The notes under the pieces were generated by a model, which did not search any database, was not told where the DNA came from, and saw nothing but the letters and a program-made list of their open reading frames with translations. A stretch of DNA of 64,000 nt, from contig NC_133326.1 in the NCBI RefSeq assembly GCF_042186555.1, positions 435,530,335 to 435,594,334 of the forward strand, read 5' to 3'. The DNA comes from Aquarana catesbeiana (taxonomy: Eukaryota; Chordata; Amphibia; Anura; Ranidae). The position numbers and the translations under genes were made by a program. Shown here one piece after another: positions 54,031-64,000 of this stretch (the stretch's first letter is position 1; each line of letters begins with the position of its first letter).

Positions 54031-54174
54031 GAATGCTGTGAGCCGGGTCTATCTTTGATTTATAGTTAACCAGTCCTATCAGGTTGTGGGGGCGGAGTCA
54101 CAACCCATATGTATGCTGCCATGAAGATGCACCAGGAAAGGAAAATTACGGAAAGGTAAGTATACAATTTTCCG
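54031..54174. repeat. DIRS right inverted terminal repeat
   Basis: 'gaatgctgtgagccgggtc' ... 'gcaccaggaaaggaaaatt', then an extension to 'tatacaattttccg'. Complement of the left repeat. Confidence 0.9.
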
Positions 54175-55011
54175 TTTTATTGTATTTGCTTTGCAGGTAT
54201 GGTATAACATTACTGTTATACTGTAATGTTACTTTGTTTTATTGTTAACCATCATTTGCTTAGCAGGTAAACCATTCAGCTGCAGCACAGGTTTATTTAT
54301 CTTGACAGCAACAGCGTTTGCTCCCACGATACGTAAAGCCATGACTCCAGCGCTGTCGAGGTGATTTCACCACCACAGTTAAAAAAAAAAATGGTGCATG
54401 TATGCCCCTCATTAGAAGTGGGTGGATGGAGAGCGGTATTCTAATGGTGCGCATACCCACCGATCAATTTTTTTTTTTTTTTTCGTTCAGCCCACAGGCT
54501 GCATGAAAAAAACGAAATTACAATGTATGCCCAACAAGGACCAGCAACGTACTGGTATCATACCAGAATGATGCCTGCAGGTTTAGGTATCCTCTTGGTA
54601 TCATTCTTTTCAGCCAGTGGTCGGCTTTCATACAAAAGCAGCTAATTAGCCTCTAGACTGCTTTTATAAGCAGAGGGAGGGAACGTCCCCCCCCCCCCCA
54701 CCGTCTTTCATGGTTTTCTCAGGCTCTCCTGTCCCAACCGGTGGTTCAGCTAGCTGACCATAGAGCTGATCAGAGACCAGAACGGCTCCAATCATCTCTA
54801 TGGCCTAAGAAACCGGAAGCTACGAGCATTTCATGACTTAAGTATCACCAGATATAAAAGGCACCATTGGAAAATTGGCAAAGCATTTTATCACACCAAT
54901 CTTGGTGTGGTCATATGCTTTGAGGGCAGAGGAGAGATCTAGGGTCTAATAGACCACATTTTTTTCAAAAAAGAGTACCTGTCACTACCTATTGTTATCA
55001 TAGGGGATATT
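54175..55011. other. piggyBac element 2 3' arm, second part
   Basis: Begins with the block shared with 45132-45347. From ~54700 it is the inverse of the element at 475-790 ('gaccatagagctgatcagag', 'ttatcacaccaatcttggtg'). Truncated by the gap. Confidence 0.65.
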
Positions 55012-55511
55012 NNNNNNNNNNNNNNNNNNNNNNNNNNNNNNNNNNNNNNNNNNNNNNNNNNNNNNNNNNNNNNNNNNNNNNNNNNNNNNNNNNNNNNNNN
55101 NNNNNNNNNNNNNNNNNNNNNNNNNNNNNNNNNNNNNNNNNNNNNNNNNNNNNNNNNNNNNNNNNNNNNNNNNNNNNNNNNNNNNNNNNNNNNNNNNNNN
55201 NNNNNNNNNNNNNNNNNNNNNNNNNNNNNNNNNNNNNNNNNNNNNNNNNNNNNNNNNNNNNNNNNNNNNNNNNNNNNNNNNNNNNNNNNNNNNNNNNNNN
55301 NNNNNNNNNNNNNNNNNNNNNNNNNNNNNNNNNNNNNNNNNNNNNNNNNNNNNNNNNNNNNNNNNNNNNNNNNNNNNNNNNNNNNNNNNNNNNNNNNNNN
55401 NNNNNNNNNNNNNNNNNNNNNNNNNNNNNNNNNNNNNNNNNNNNNNNNNNNNNNNNNNNNNNNNNNNNNNNNNNNNNNNNNNNNNNNNNNNNNNNNNNNN
55501 NNNNNNNNNNN
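55012..55511. other. assembly gap (500 N)
   Basis: Exactly 500 unknown bases at the edge of a satellite array: a fixed-size scaffold gap whose true length is unknown. Confidence 0.99.
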
Positions 55512-58500
55512 GAACACTGTGCAGAGGTCACACTACACTAACTTGTAGCTTTAGCTGAACACTGTGAGGAAGATGCACTACACTAACTTGTAGCTTTAGC
55601 TGAACACTGTGAGGAGAACAGACTACACTAACTTGTAGCTTTAGCTGAACACTGTGAGGAGGACGCACTACACTAACTTGTAGCTTTAGCTGAACACTGT
55701 GAGGAGGATGCACTACACTAACTTGTAGCTTTAGCTGAACACTGTGCACTACACTAACTAGTAGCTTTAGCTGAACACTGTGAGAAGGACACACTACACT
55801 AACTTCTAGCTTTAGCTGAACACTGTTCAGAGGTCGCACTACACTAACTTGTAGCTTTAGCTGAACACTGTGCAGAGGTCGCACTACACTAACTTGTAGC
55901 TTTAGCTGAAAACTGTGCAGAGGTCGCACAACACTAACTTTTAGCTTTAGCTGAACACTGTTCAGAGGACACACTACACTAACTTGTAGCTTTAGCTGAA
56001 CACTGTGCAGGGGTCGCACTACACTAACTTGTAGCTTTAGCTGAACACTGTTCAGAGGACGCAGTACACTAACTTGTAGCTTTAGCTGAACACTGTGAGG
56101 AGGACGCACTACACTAACTTGTAGCTTTAGCTGAACACTGTGCAGGGGTCGCACTACACTAACTTGTAGCTTTAGCTGAACACTGTTCAGAGGACGAACT
56201 ACACTAACTTGTAGCTTTAGCTGAACACTGTCAGGAGGACGCACTACACTAACTTGTAGCTTTAGCTGAACACTGTGAGGAGGACGCACTACACTAACTT
56301 GTAGCTTTAGCTGAACACTGTGCAGAGGTTGCACTACACTAACTTGTAGCTTTAGCTGAAAACTGTACAGAGGTCACACAACACTAACTTGTAGCTTTAG
56401 CTGAACACTGTTCAGAGGACACACTACACTAACTTGTAGCTTTAGCTGAACACTGTGCAGGGGTCGCACTACACTAACTTGTAGCTTTAGCTGAACACTG
56501 TTCAGAGGACGCACTACACTAACTTGTAGCTTTAGCTGAACACTGTGAGGAGGACGCACTACACTAACTTGTAGCTTTAGCTGAACACTGTGCAGGGGTC
56601 GCACTACACTAACTTGTAGCTTTAGCTGAACACTGTGTAGAGGACGAACTACACTAACTTGTAGCTTTAGCTGAACACTGTGCAGAGATCGCACTACACT
56701 AACTTGTAGCTTTAGCTGAACACTGTGAGGAGGACGCACTACACTAACTTGTAGCTTTAGCTGAACATTGTGTAGAGGTCGCACTACACTAACTTGTAGC
56801 TTTAGCTGAACACTGTTCATAGGACGCACTACTCTAACTTGTAGCTTTAGCTGAACACTGTGCAGGGGTCGTACTACACTAACTTGTAGCTTTAGCTGAA
56901 CACTGTTCAGAGGACGCACTACACTAACTTGTAGCTTTAGCTGAACACTGTGAGGAGGACGCACTACACTAACTTGTAACTTTAGCTGAACACTGTGCAC
57001 TACACTAGTAGCTTTAGCTGAACACTGTGAGGAGGACGCATTACACTATTTTGTAGCTTTAGCTGAACACTGTGCACTACACTAACTTGTAGGTTTAGCT
57101 GAACACTGTGAGGAGGACGCACTACACTAACTTGTAGCTTTAGCTGAACACTGTGAGGAGGACGCACTACACTAACTTGTAGCTTTAGCTGAACACTGTG
57201 TAGAGGTCCAACTACACTAACTTGTAGCTTTAGCTGAACACTGTGAGGAGGACACACTACACTAACTTGTAGCTTTAGCTGAACACTGTTCAGAGGACGC
57301 ACTACTCTAACTTGTAGCTTTAGCTGAACACTGTGCAGGAGTCGCACTACACTAACTTGTAGCTTTAGCTGAACACTGTTCAGAGGACGCACTACACTAA
57401 CTTGTAGCTTTAGCTGAACACTGTGCAGAGATCGCACTACACTAACTTGTAGCTTTAGCTGAACACTGTGAGGAGGACACACTACACTAACTTGTAGCTT
57501 TAGCTGAACACTGTGAGGAGGATGCACTACACTAACTTGTAGCTTTAGCTGAACACTGTGCACTACACTAACTAGTAGCTTTAGCTGAACACTGTGAGAA
57601 GGACACACTACACTAACTTCTAGCTTTAGCTGAACACTGTTCAGAGGTCGCACTACACTAACTTGTAGCTTTAGCTGAACACTGTGCAGAGGTCGCACTA
57701 CACTAACTTGTAGCTTTAGCTGAACACTGTGAGGAGGACGCACTACACTAACTTGTAGCTTTAGCTGAACACTGTGAGGAGGACACACTACACTAACTTG
57801 TAGCTTTAGCTGAACACTGTGAGGAGGACACACTACACTAACTTGTAGCTTTAGCTGAACACTGTGCAGAGGTCACACTACACTAACTTGTAGCTTTAGC
57901 TGAACACTGTGAGGAGGATGCACTGCACTAACTTGTAGCTTTAGCTGAACACCGTGAGAAGGACGCACTACACTAACTTGTAGCTTTAGCTGAACACTGT
58001 GAGGAGGAAGCACTACACTAACTTGTAGCTTTAGCTGAACACTGTGCACTACACTAACTAGTAGCTTTAGCTGAACACTGTGAGGAGGACGCACTACACT
58101 AACTTGTAGCTTTAGCTGAACACTGTGCAGAGGTCACACTACACTAACTTGTAGCTTTAGCTGAACACTGTGAGGAAGATGCACTACACTAACTTGTAGC
58201 TTTAGCTGAACACTGTGAGGAGAACAGACTACACTAACTTGTAGCTTTAGCTGAACACTGTGAGGAGGACGCACTACACTAACTTGTAGCTTTAGCTGAA
58301 CACTGTGAGGAGGATGCACTACACTAACTTGTAGCTTTAGCTGAACACTGTGCACTACACTAACTAGTAGCTTTAGCTGAACACTGTGAGAAGGACACAC
58401 TACACTAACTTCTAGCTTTAGCTGAACACTGTTCAGAGGTCGCACTACACTAACTTGTAGCTTTAGCTGAACACTGTGCAGAGGTCGCACTACACTAACT

Positions 58501-61500
58501 TGTAGCTTTAGCTGAAAACTGTGCAGAGGTCGCACAACACTAACTTTTAGCTTTAGCTGAACACTGTTCAGAGGACACACTACACTAACTTGTAGCTTTA
58601 GCTGAACACTGTGCAGGGGTCGCACTACACTAACTTGTAGCTTTAGCTGAACACTGTTCAGAGGACGCAGTACACTAACTTGTAGCTTTAGCTGAACACT
58701 GTGAGGAGGACGCACTACACTAACTTGTAGCTTTAGCTGAACACTGTGCAGGGGTCGCACTACACTAACTTGTAGCTTTAGCTGAACACTGTTCAGAGGA
58801 CGAACTACACTAACTTGTAGCTTTAGCTGAACACTGTCAGGAGGACGCACTACACTAACTTGTAGCTTTAGCTGAACACTGTGAGGAGGACGCACTACAC
58901 TAACTTGTAGCTTTAGCTGAACACTGTGCAGAGGTTGCACTACACTAACTTGTAGCTTTAGCTGAAAACTGTACAGAGGTCACACAACACTAACTTGTAG
59001 CTTTAGCTGAACACTGTTCAGAGGACACACTACACTAACTTGTAGCTTTAGCTGAACACTGTGCAGGGGTCGCACTACACTAACTTGTAGCTTTAGCTGA
59101 ACACTGTTCAGAGGACGCACTACACTAACTTGTAGCTTTAGCTGAACACTGTGAGGAGGACGCACTACACTAACTTGTAGCTTTAGCTGAACACTGTGCA
59201 GGGGTCGCACTACACTAACTTGTAGCTTTAGCTGAACACTGTGTAGAGGACGAACTACACTAACTTGTAGCTTTAGCTGAACACTGTGCAGAGATCGCAC
59301 TACACTAACTTGTAGCTTTAGCTGAACACTGTGAGGAGGACGCACTACACTAACTTGTAGCTTTAGCTGAACATTGTGTAGAGGTCGCACTACACTAACT
59401 TGTAGCTTTAGCTGAACACTGTTCATAGGACGCACTACTCTAACTTGTAGCTTTAGCTGAACACTGTGCAGGGGTCATACTACACTAACTTGTAGCTTTA
59501 GCTGAACACTGTTCAGAGGACGCACTACACTAACTTGTAGCTTTAGCTGAACACTGTGAGGAGGACGCACTACACTAACTTGTAACTTTAGCTGAACACT
59601 GTGCACTACACTAGTAGCTTTAGCTGAACACTGTGAGGAGGACGCATTACACTATTTTGTAGCTTTAGCTGAACACTGTGCACTACACTAACTTGTAGGT
59701 TTAGCTGAACACTGTGAGGAGGACGCACTACACTAACTTGTAGCTTTAGCTGAACACTGTTCAGAGGTCGCACTACACTAACTTGTAGCTTTAGCTGAAC
59801 ACTTTGCAGAGATCGCACTACACTAACTTGTATCTTTAGCTGAACACTGTGAGGAGGACGCACTACACTATTTTGTAGCTTTAGCTGAACACTGAGGAGG
59901 ACGCACTACACTAACTTGTAGCTTTAGCTGAACACTGTGCACTACACTAACTTGTAGCTTTAGCTGAACACTGTGAGGAGGACACACTACACTAACTTGT
60001 AGCTTCAGCTGAACACTGTGCAGAGGTCACACTACACTAACTTGTAGCTTTAGCTGAACACTGTGAGGAGGATGCATTACACTAACTTGTAGCTTTAGCT
60101 GAACACTGTGAGGAGGACGCACTACCCTAACTTGTAGCTTTAGCTGAACACTGTGCACTACACTAACTTGTAGCTTTAGCTGAACACTGTGCAGAGGTCA
60201 CACTACACTAACTTGTAGCTTTAGCTGAACACTATGAGGAGGATGCACTACACTAACTTGTAGCTTTAGCTGAACACTGTGAGGAGGACGCACTACACTA
60301 ACTTGTAGCTTTAGCTGAACACTGTGAGGAGGACGCACTACACTAACTTTTAGCTTTAGCTGAATACTGTTCAGAGGACGCACTACACTAACTTGTAGCT
60401 TTAGCTGAACACTGTGAGGAGGACGCACTACACTAATTTGTAGCTTTATCTGAACACTGTGAGGAGGACGCACTACACTAACTTGTAACTTTAGCTGAAC
60501 ACTGTGCACTACACTAGTAGCTTTAGCTGAACACTGTGAGGAGGACGCACTACACTAACTTGTAGCTTTAGCTAAACACTGTGCACTACACTAACTTGTA
60601 GCTTTAGCTGAACACTGTGAGGAGGACGCACTACACTAACTTGTAGCTTTAGCTAAACACTGTGCAGAGGTCACACTACACTAACTTTTAGCTTTAGCTG
60701 AACACTGTGCAGAGGTCACACTACACTAACTTGTAGCTTTAGCTGAACACTGTGAGTAGGATGCACTACACTAACTTGTACCTTTAGCTGAACACTGTGC
60801 AGAGATCACACTACACTAACTTGTAGCTTTAGCTGAACACTGTGAGGAGGACGCATTACACTAACTTGTAACTTTAGCTGAACACTGTGCACTACACTAG
60901 TAGCTTTAGATGAACACTGTGAGGAGGACGCACTACACTAACTTGTAGCTTTAGCTGAACACTGTGCAGAGGTCGCACTACACTAACTTGTAGCTTTAGC
61001 TGAACACTGTTCAGAGGACGCACTACTCTAACTTGTAGCTTTAGCTGAACACTGTGCAGGGGTCACACTACACTAACTTGTAGCTTTAGCTGAACACTGT
61101 TCAGAGGAAGCACTACACTAACTTGTAGCTTTAGCTGAACACTGTGCACAGATTGCACTACACTAACTTGTAGCTTTAGCTGAACACTGTGAGGAGGACG
61201 CATTACACTAACTTGTAACTTTAGCTGAACACTGTGCACTACACTAGTAGCTTTAGATGAACACTGTGAGGAGGACGCACTACACTAACTTGTAGCTTTA
61301 GCAGAACACTGTGCAGAGGTCGCACTACACTAACTTGTAGCTTTAGCTGAACACTGTGAGGAGGACGCATTACACTAACTTGTAACTTTAGATGAACACT
61401 GTGCACTACACTAGTAGCTTTAGATGAACACTGTGAGGAGGACGCACTACACTAACTTGTAGCTTTAGCTGAACACTGTGCAGAGGTCGCACTACACTAA

Positions 61501-64000
61501 CTTGTAGCTTTAACTGAACACTGTTCAGAGGTCGCATTACACTAACTTGTAACTTTAGCTGAACACTGTGCACTACACTAGTAGCTTTAGATGAACACTG
61601 TGAGGAGGACGCACTACACTAACTTGTAGCTTTAGCAGAACACTGTGAGGAGGACGCATTACACTAACTTGTAACTTTAGATGAACACTGTGCACTACAC
61701 TAGTAGCTTTAGATGAACACTGTGAGGAGGACGCACTACACTAACTTGTAGCTTTAGCTGAACACTGTGCAGAGGTCGCACTACACTAACTTGTAGCTTT
61801 AACTGAACACTGTTCAGAGGTCGCACTACACTAACTTGTAGCTTTAGCTGAACACTGTGCAGAGGTCGCACTACACTAACTTGTAGCTTTAGCTGAACAC
61901 TGTGAGGAGGATGCACTACACTAACTTGTAGCTTTAGCTGAACACTGTGAGGAGGACGCACTACACTAACTTGTAGCTTTAGCTGAACACTGTGAGGAGG
62001 ACGCACTACACTAACTTGTAACTTTAGCTGATCACTGTGCACTACACTAGTAGCTTTAGCTGAACACTGTTCAAAGGACGCACTACTCTAACTTGTAGCT
62101 TTAGCTGAACACTGTGCAGGGGTCGCACTACACTAACTTGTAGCTTTAGCTGAACACTGTTCAGAGGACGCACTATACTAACTTGTAGCTTTAGCTGAAC
62201 ACTGTGCAGAGATCGCACTACACTAATTTGAAGCTTTAGCTGAACACTGTGAGGAGGACGCACTACACTAATTTGTAGCTTTATCTGAACACTGTGAGGA
62301 GGACGCACTACACTAACTTGTAACTTTAGCTGAACACTGTGCACTACACTAGTAGCTTTAGCTGAAAACTGTGAGGAGGACGCACTACACTAACTTGTAG
62401 CTTTAGCTAAACACTGTGCACTACACTAACTTGTAGATTTAGCTGAACACTGTGAGGAGGACGCACTACACTAACTTGTAGCTTTAGCTGAACACTGTGC
62501 AGAGGTCACACTACACTAACTTTTAGCTTTAGCTGAACACTGTGCAGAGGTCACACTACACTAACTTGTAGCTTTAGCTGAACACTGTGAGTAGGATGCA
62601 CTACACTAACTTGTACCTTTAGCTGAACACTGTGCAGAGATCACACTACACTAACTTGTAGCTTTAGCTGAACACTGTGAGGAGGACGCATTACACTAAC
62701 TTGTAACTTTAGCTGAACACTGTGCACTACACTAGTAGCTTTAGATGAACACTGTGAGGAGGACGCACTACACTAACTTGTAGCTTTAGCTGAACACTGT
62801 GCAGAGGTCGCACTACACTAACTTGTAGCTTTAGCTGAACACTGTTCAGAGGACGCACTACTCTAACTTGTAGCTTTAGCTGAACACTGTGCAGGGGTCA
62901 CACTACACTAACTTGTAGCTTTAGCTGAACACTGTTCAGAGGAAGCACTACACTAACTTGTAGCTTTAGCTGAACACTGTGCACAGATTGCACTACACTA
63001 ACTTGTAGCTTTAGCTGAACACTGTGAGGAGGACGCATTACACTAACTTGTAACTTTAGCTGAACACTGTGCACTACACTAGTAGCTTTAGATGAACACT
63101 GTGAGGAGGACGCACTACACTAACTTGTAGCTTTAGCTGAACACTGTGCAGAGGTCGCACTACACTAACTTGTAGCTTTAGCTGAACACTGTGAGGAGGA
63201 CGCATTACACTAACTTGTAACTTTAGCTGAACACTGTGCACTACACTAGTAGCTTTAGATGAACACTGTGAGGAGGACGCACTACACTAACTTGTAGCTT
63301 TAGCTGAACACTGTGCAGAGGTCGCACTACACTAACTTGTAGCTTTAGCTGAACACTGTTCAGAGGACGCACTACTCTAACTTGTAGCTTTAGCTGAACA
63401 CTGTGCAGGGGTCACACTACACTAACTTGTAGCTTTAGCTGAACACTGTGAGGAGGACGCATTACACTAACTTGTAACTTTAGCTGAACACTGTGCACTA
63501 CACTAGTAGCTTTAGATGAACACTGTGAGGAGGACGCACTACACTAACTTGTAGCTTTAGCAGAACACTGTGCAGAGGTCGCACTACACTAACTTGTAGC
63601 TTTAGCTGAACACTGTGAGGAGGACGCATTACACTAACTTGTAACTTTAGCTGAACACTGTGCACTACACTAGTAGCTTTAGATGAACACTGTGAGGAGG
63701 ACGCACTACACTAACATGTAGCTTTAGCTGAACACTGTTCAGAGGACACACTACACTAACTTGTAGCTTTAGCTGAACACTGTTCAGAGGTCGCACTACA
63801 CTAATTTGTAGCTTTAGCTAAACACTGTGCACTACACTAACTTGTAGCTTTAGCTGAACACTGTTCAGAGGACGCACTACACTAACTTGTAGCTTTAGCT
63901 GAACACTGTGAGGAGGATGCACTTCACTAACTTGTAGCTTTAGCTGAACACTGTGCAGGGGTCGCACTATACTAACTTGTAGCTTTAGCTGAATACTGTT
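55512..64000. repeat. 45-bp satellite array, >180 units, reaching the window end
   Basis: Unit: CACTACACTAACTTGTAGCT + TTAGCTGAACACTGTGAGGA + GGACG (45 bp). Variants differ mainly in the 9-11 bases after 'cactgt' (gaggaggac, gcagaggtc, ttcagaggac, gcaggggtc). Short units lack 9 bases (36 bp) or also 'acttgt'. Because 45 and 36 are multiples of three, the minus strand stays open over hundreds of codons as a 15-residue repeat (HSVQLKLQVSVVRPP). There is no start context, splice signal or composition to suggest a gene. Higher-order duplications are present (offsets 2606 and ~1834 bp). Confidence 0.97.

Larger units (their letters stand above)
45472..54174 (+). mobile_element. DIRS-like tyrosine-recombinase retrotransposon
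   Basis: Inverted terminal repeats (left 45472-45572; right ~54031-54147, extending to ~54174), an RT remnant at ~47450-47790, a tyrosine recombinase remnant at ~52780-53800 and an internal complementary region at ~53897-54000 that carries the complements of both outer ends. This combination defines DIRS1-type elements, which replicate through a circular intermediate and integrate without target duplication; none is seen. An LTR retroelement is nested at 48006-52741. Own length ~4 kb, shorter than complete DIRS elements, so part is deleted. Confidence 0.82.
41122..55011 (+). mobile_element. piggyBac element 2 (dead, with nested elements; right end in gap)
   Basis: Left TTAACCAGTTCCAGACC (TTAA 41122-41125). 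A sense transposase lies at 42241-44828. Two nested insertions: a TTAA MITE at 43752-44387 and a DIRS element at ~45472-54174. The 3' arm contains a ~215-bp block present both before (45132-45347) and after (54174-54390) the DIRS element. The far arm (54.7-55.0 kb) is the inverse of 475-790. The right terminus falls in the N gap. Confidence 0.7.

Noticed and set aside
54939..55531. Open frames across 55012-55511
   Set aside because: Composed of unknown bases in the assembly gap.
55528..62344. Long minus-strand open frames encoding a 15-residue repeat (HSVQLKLQVSVVRPP)
   Set aside because: They follow from a 45-bp satellite whose length is a multiple of three and whose unit lacks a stop in that frame; no gene signals.

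Overview
The window looks like nuclear DNA from a vertebrate with a large, transposon-rich genome. A neobatrachian, probably ranid, frog is the best guess. This is inferred from one conserved vertebrate exon plus the mix of transposons (piggyBac families with 'CCACTT' ends, Harbinger, DIRS, Ty3/gypsy, Tc1, CR1-like LINEs). There is no bacterial gene organisation: no operons, ribosome-binding sites or CRISPR arrays. The only host gene part I can support is the last coding exon and 3' UTR of the protein phosphatase 2A catalytic subunit (ppp2ca, plus strand, 5475-6242). It ends in the invariant PP2A tail TRRTPDYFL.

Layout. 1-5.4 kb: the end of a piggyBac-type element, an antisense LINE remnant, and a sense CR1/L2-like LINE split by a TTAA-flanked piggyBac-type element; this is probably the last ppp2ca intron. 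5.5-6.3 kb: ppp2ca terminal exon and 3' UTR. 6.3-9.6 kb: an interspersed repeat whose second copy lies at 39.4-40.8 kb. 9.6-24.7 kb: a piggyBac element with an antisense transposase, split by a ~2 kb long-inverted-repeat element, which is itself split by a 7.8 kb Harbinger element. The Harbinger carries three genes: a MADF protein, a Myb/SANT protein and a HARBI1-like DDE nuclease. 25-28.8 kb: more piggyBac-type DNA with a 21-bp minisatellite split by a solo LTR. 30.0-31.6 kb: a Tc1 element whose transposase is broken by one stop codon. 32.0-37.4 kb: a defective Ty3/gypsy element on the minus strand, with an integrase fragment upstream of the reverse transcriptase and nested piggyBac MITEs in its 3' LTR. 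39.7-40.1 kb: a Harbinger MITE whose empty site is preserved at 7.5 kb. 41.1-55.0 kb: a second, dead piggyBac element holding a piggyBac-type MITE and a DIRS retrotransposon, which in turn holds a 4.7 kb LTR retroelement primed by tRNA-His. 55.0-55.5 kb: a 500-N assembly gap. 55.5-64 kb: a 45-bp satellite with higher-order duplication, running off the end.

Almost every element can be ordered in time by nesting, target-site duplications and continuity of the interrupted reading frames. Several frameshifts in the youngest-looking elements fall in homopolymer runs, so some could be consensus errors rather than true inactivation. All identifications come from reading motifs by eye; no database search was possible.
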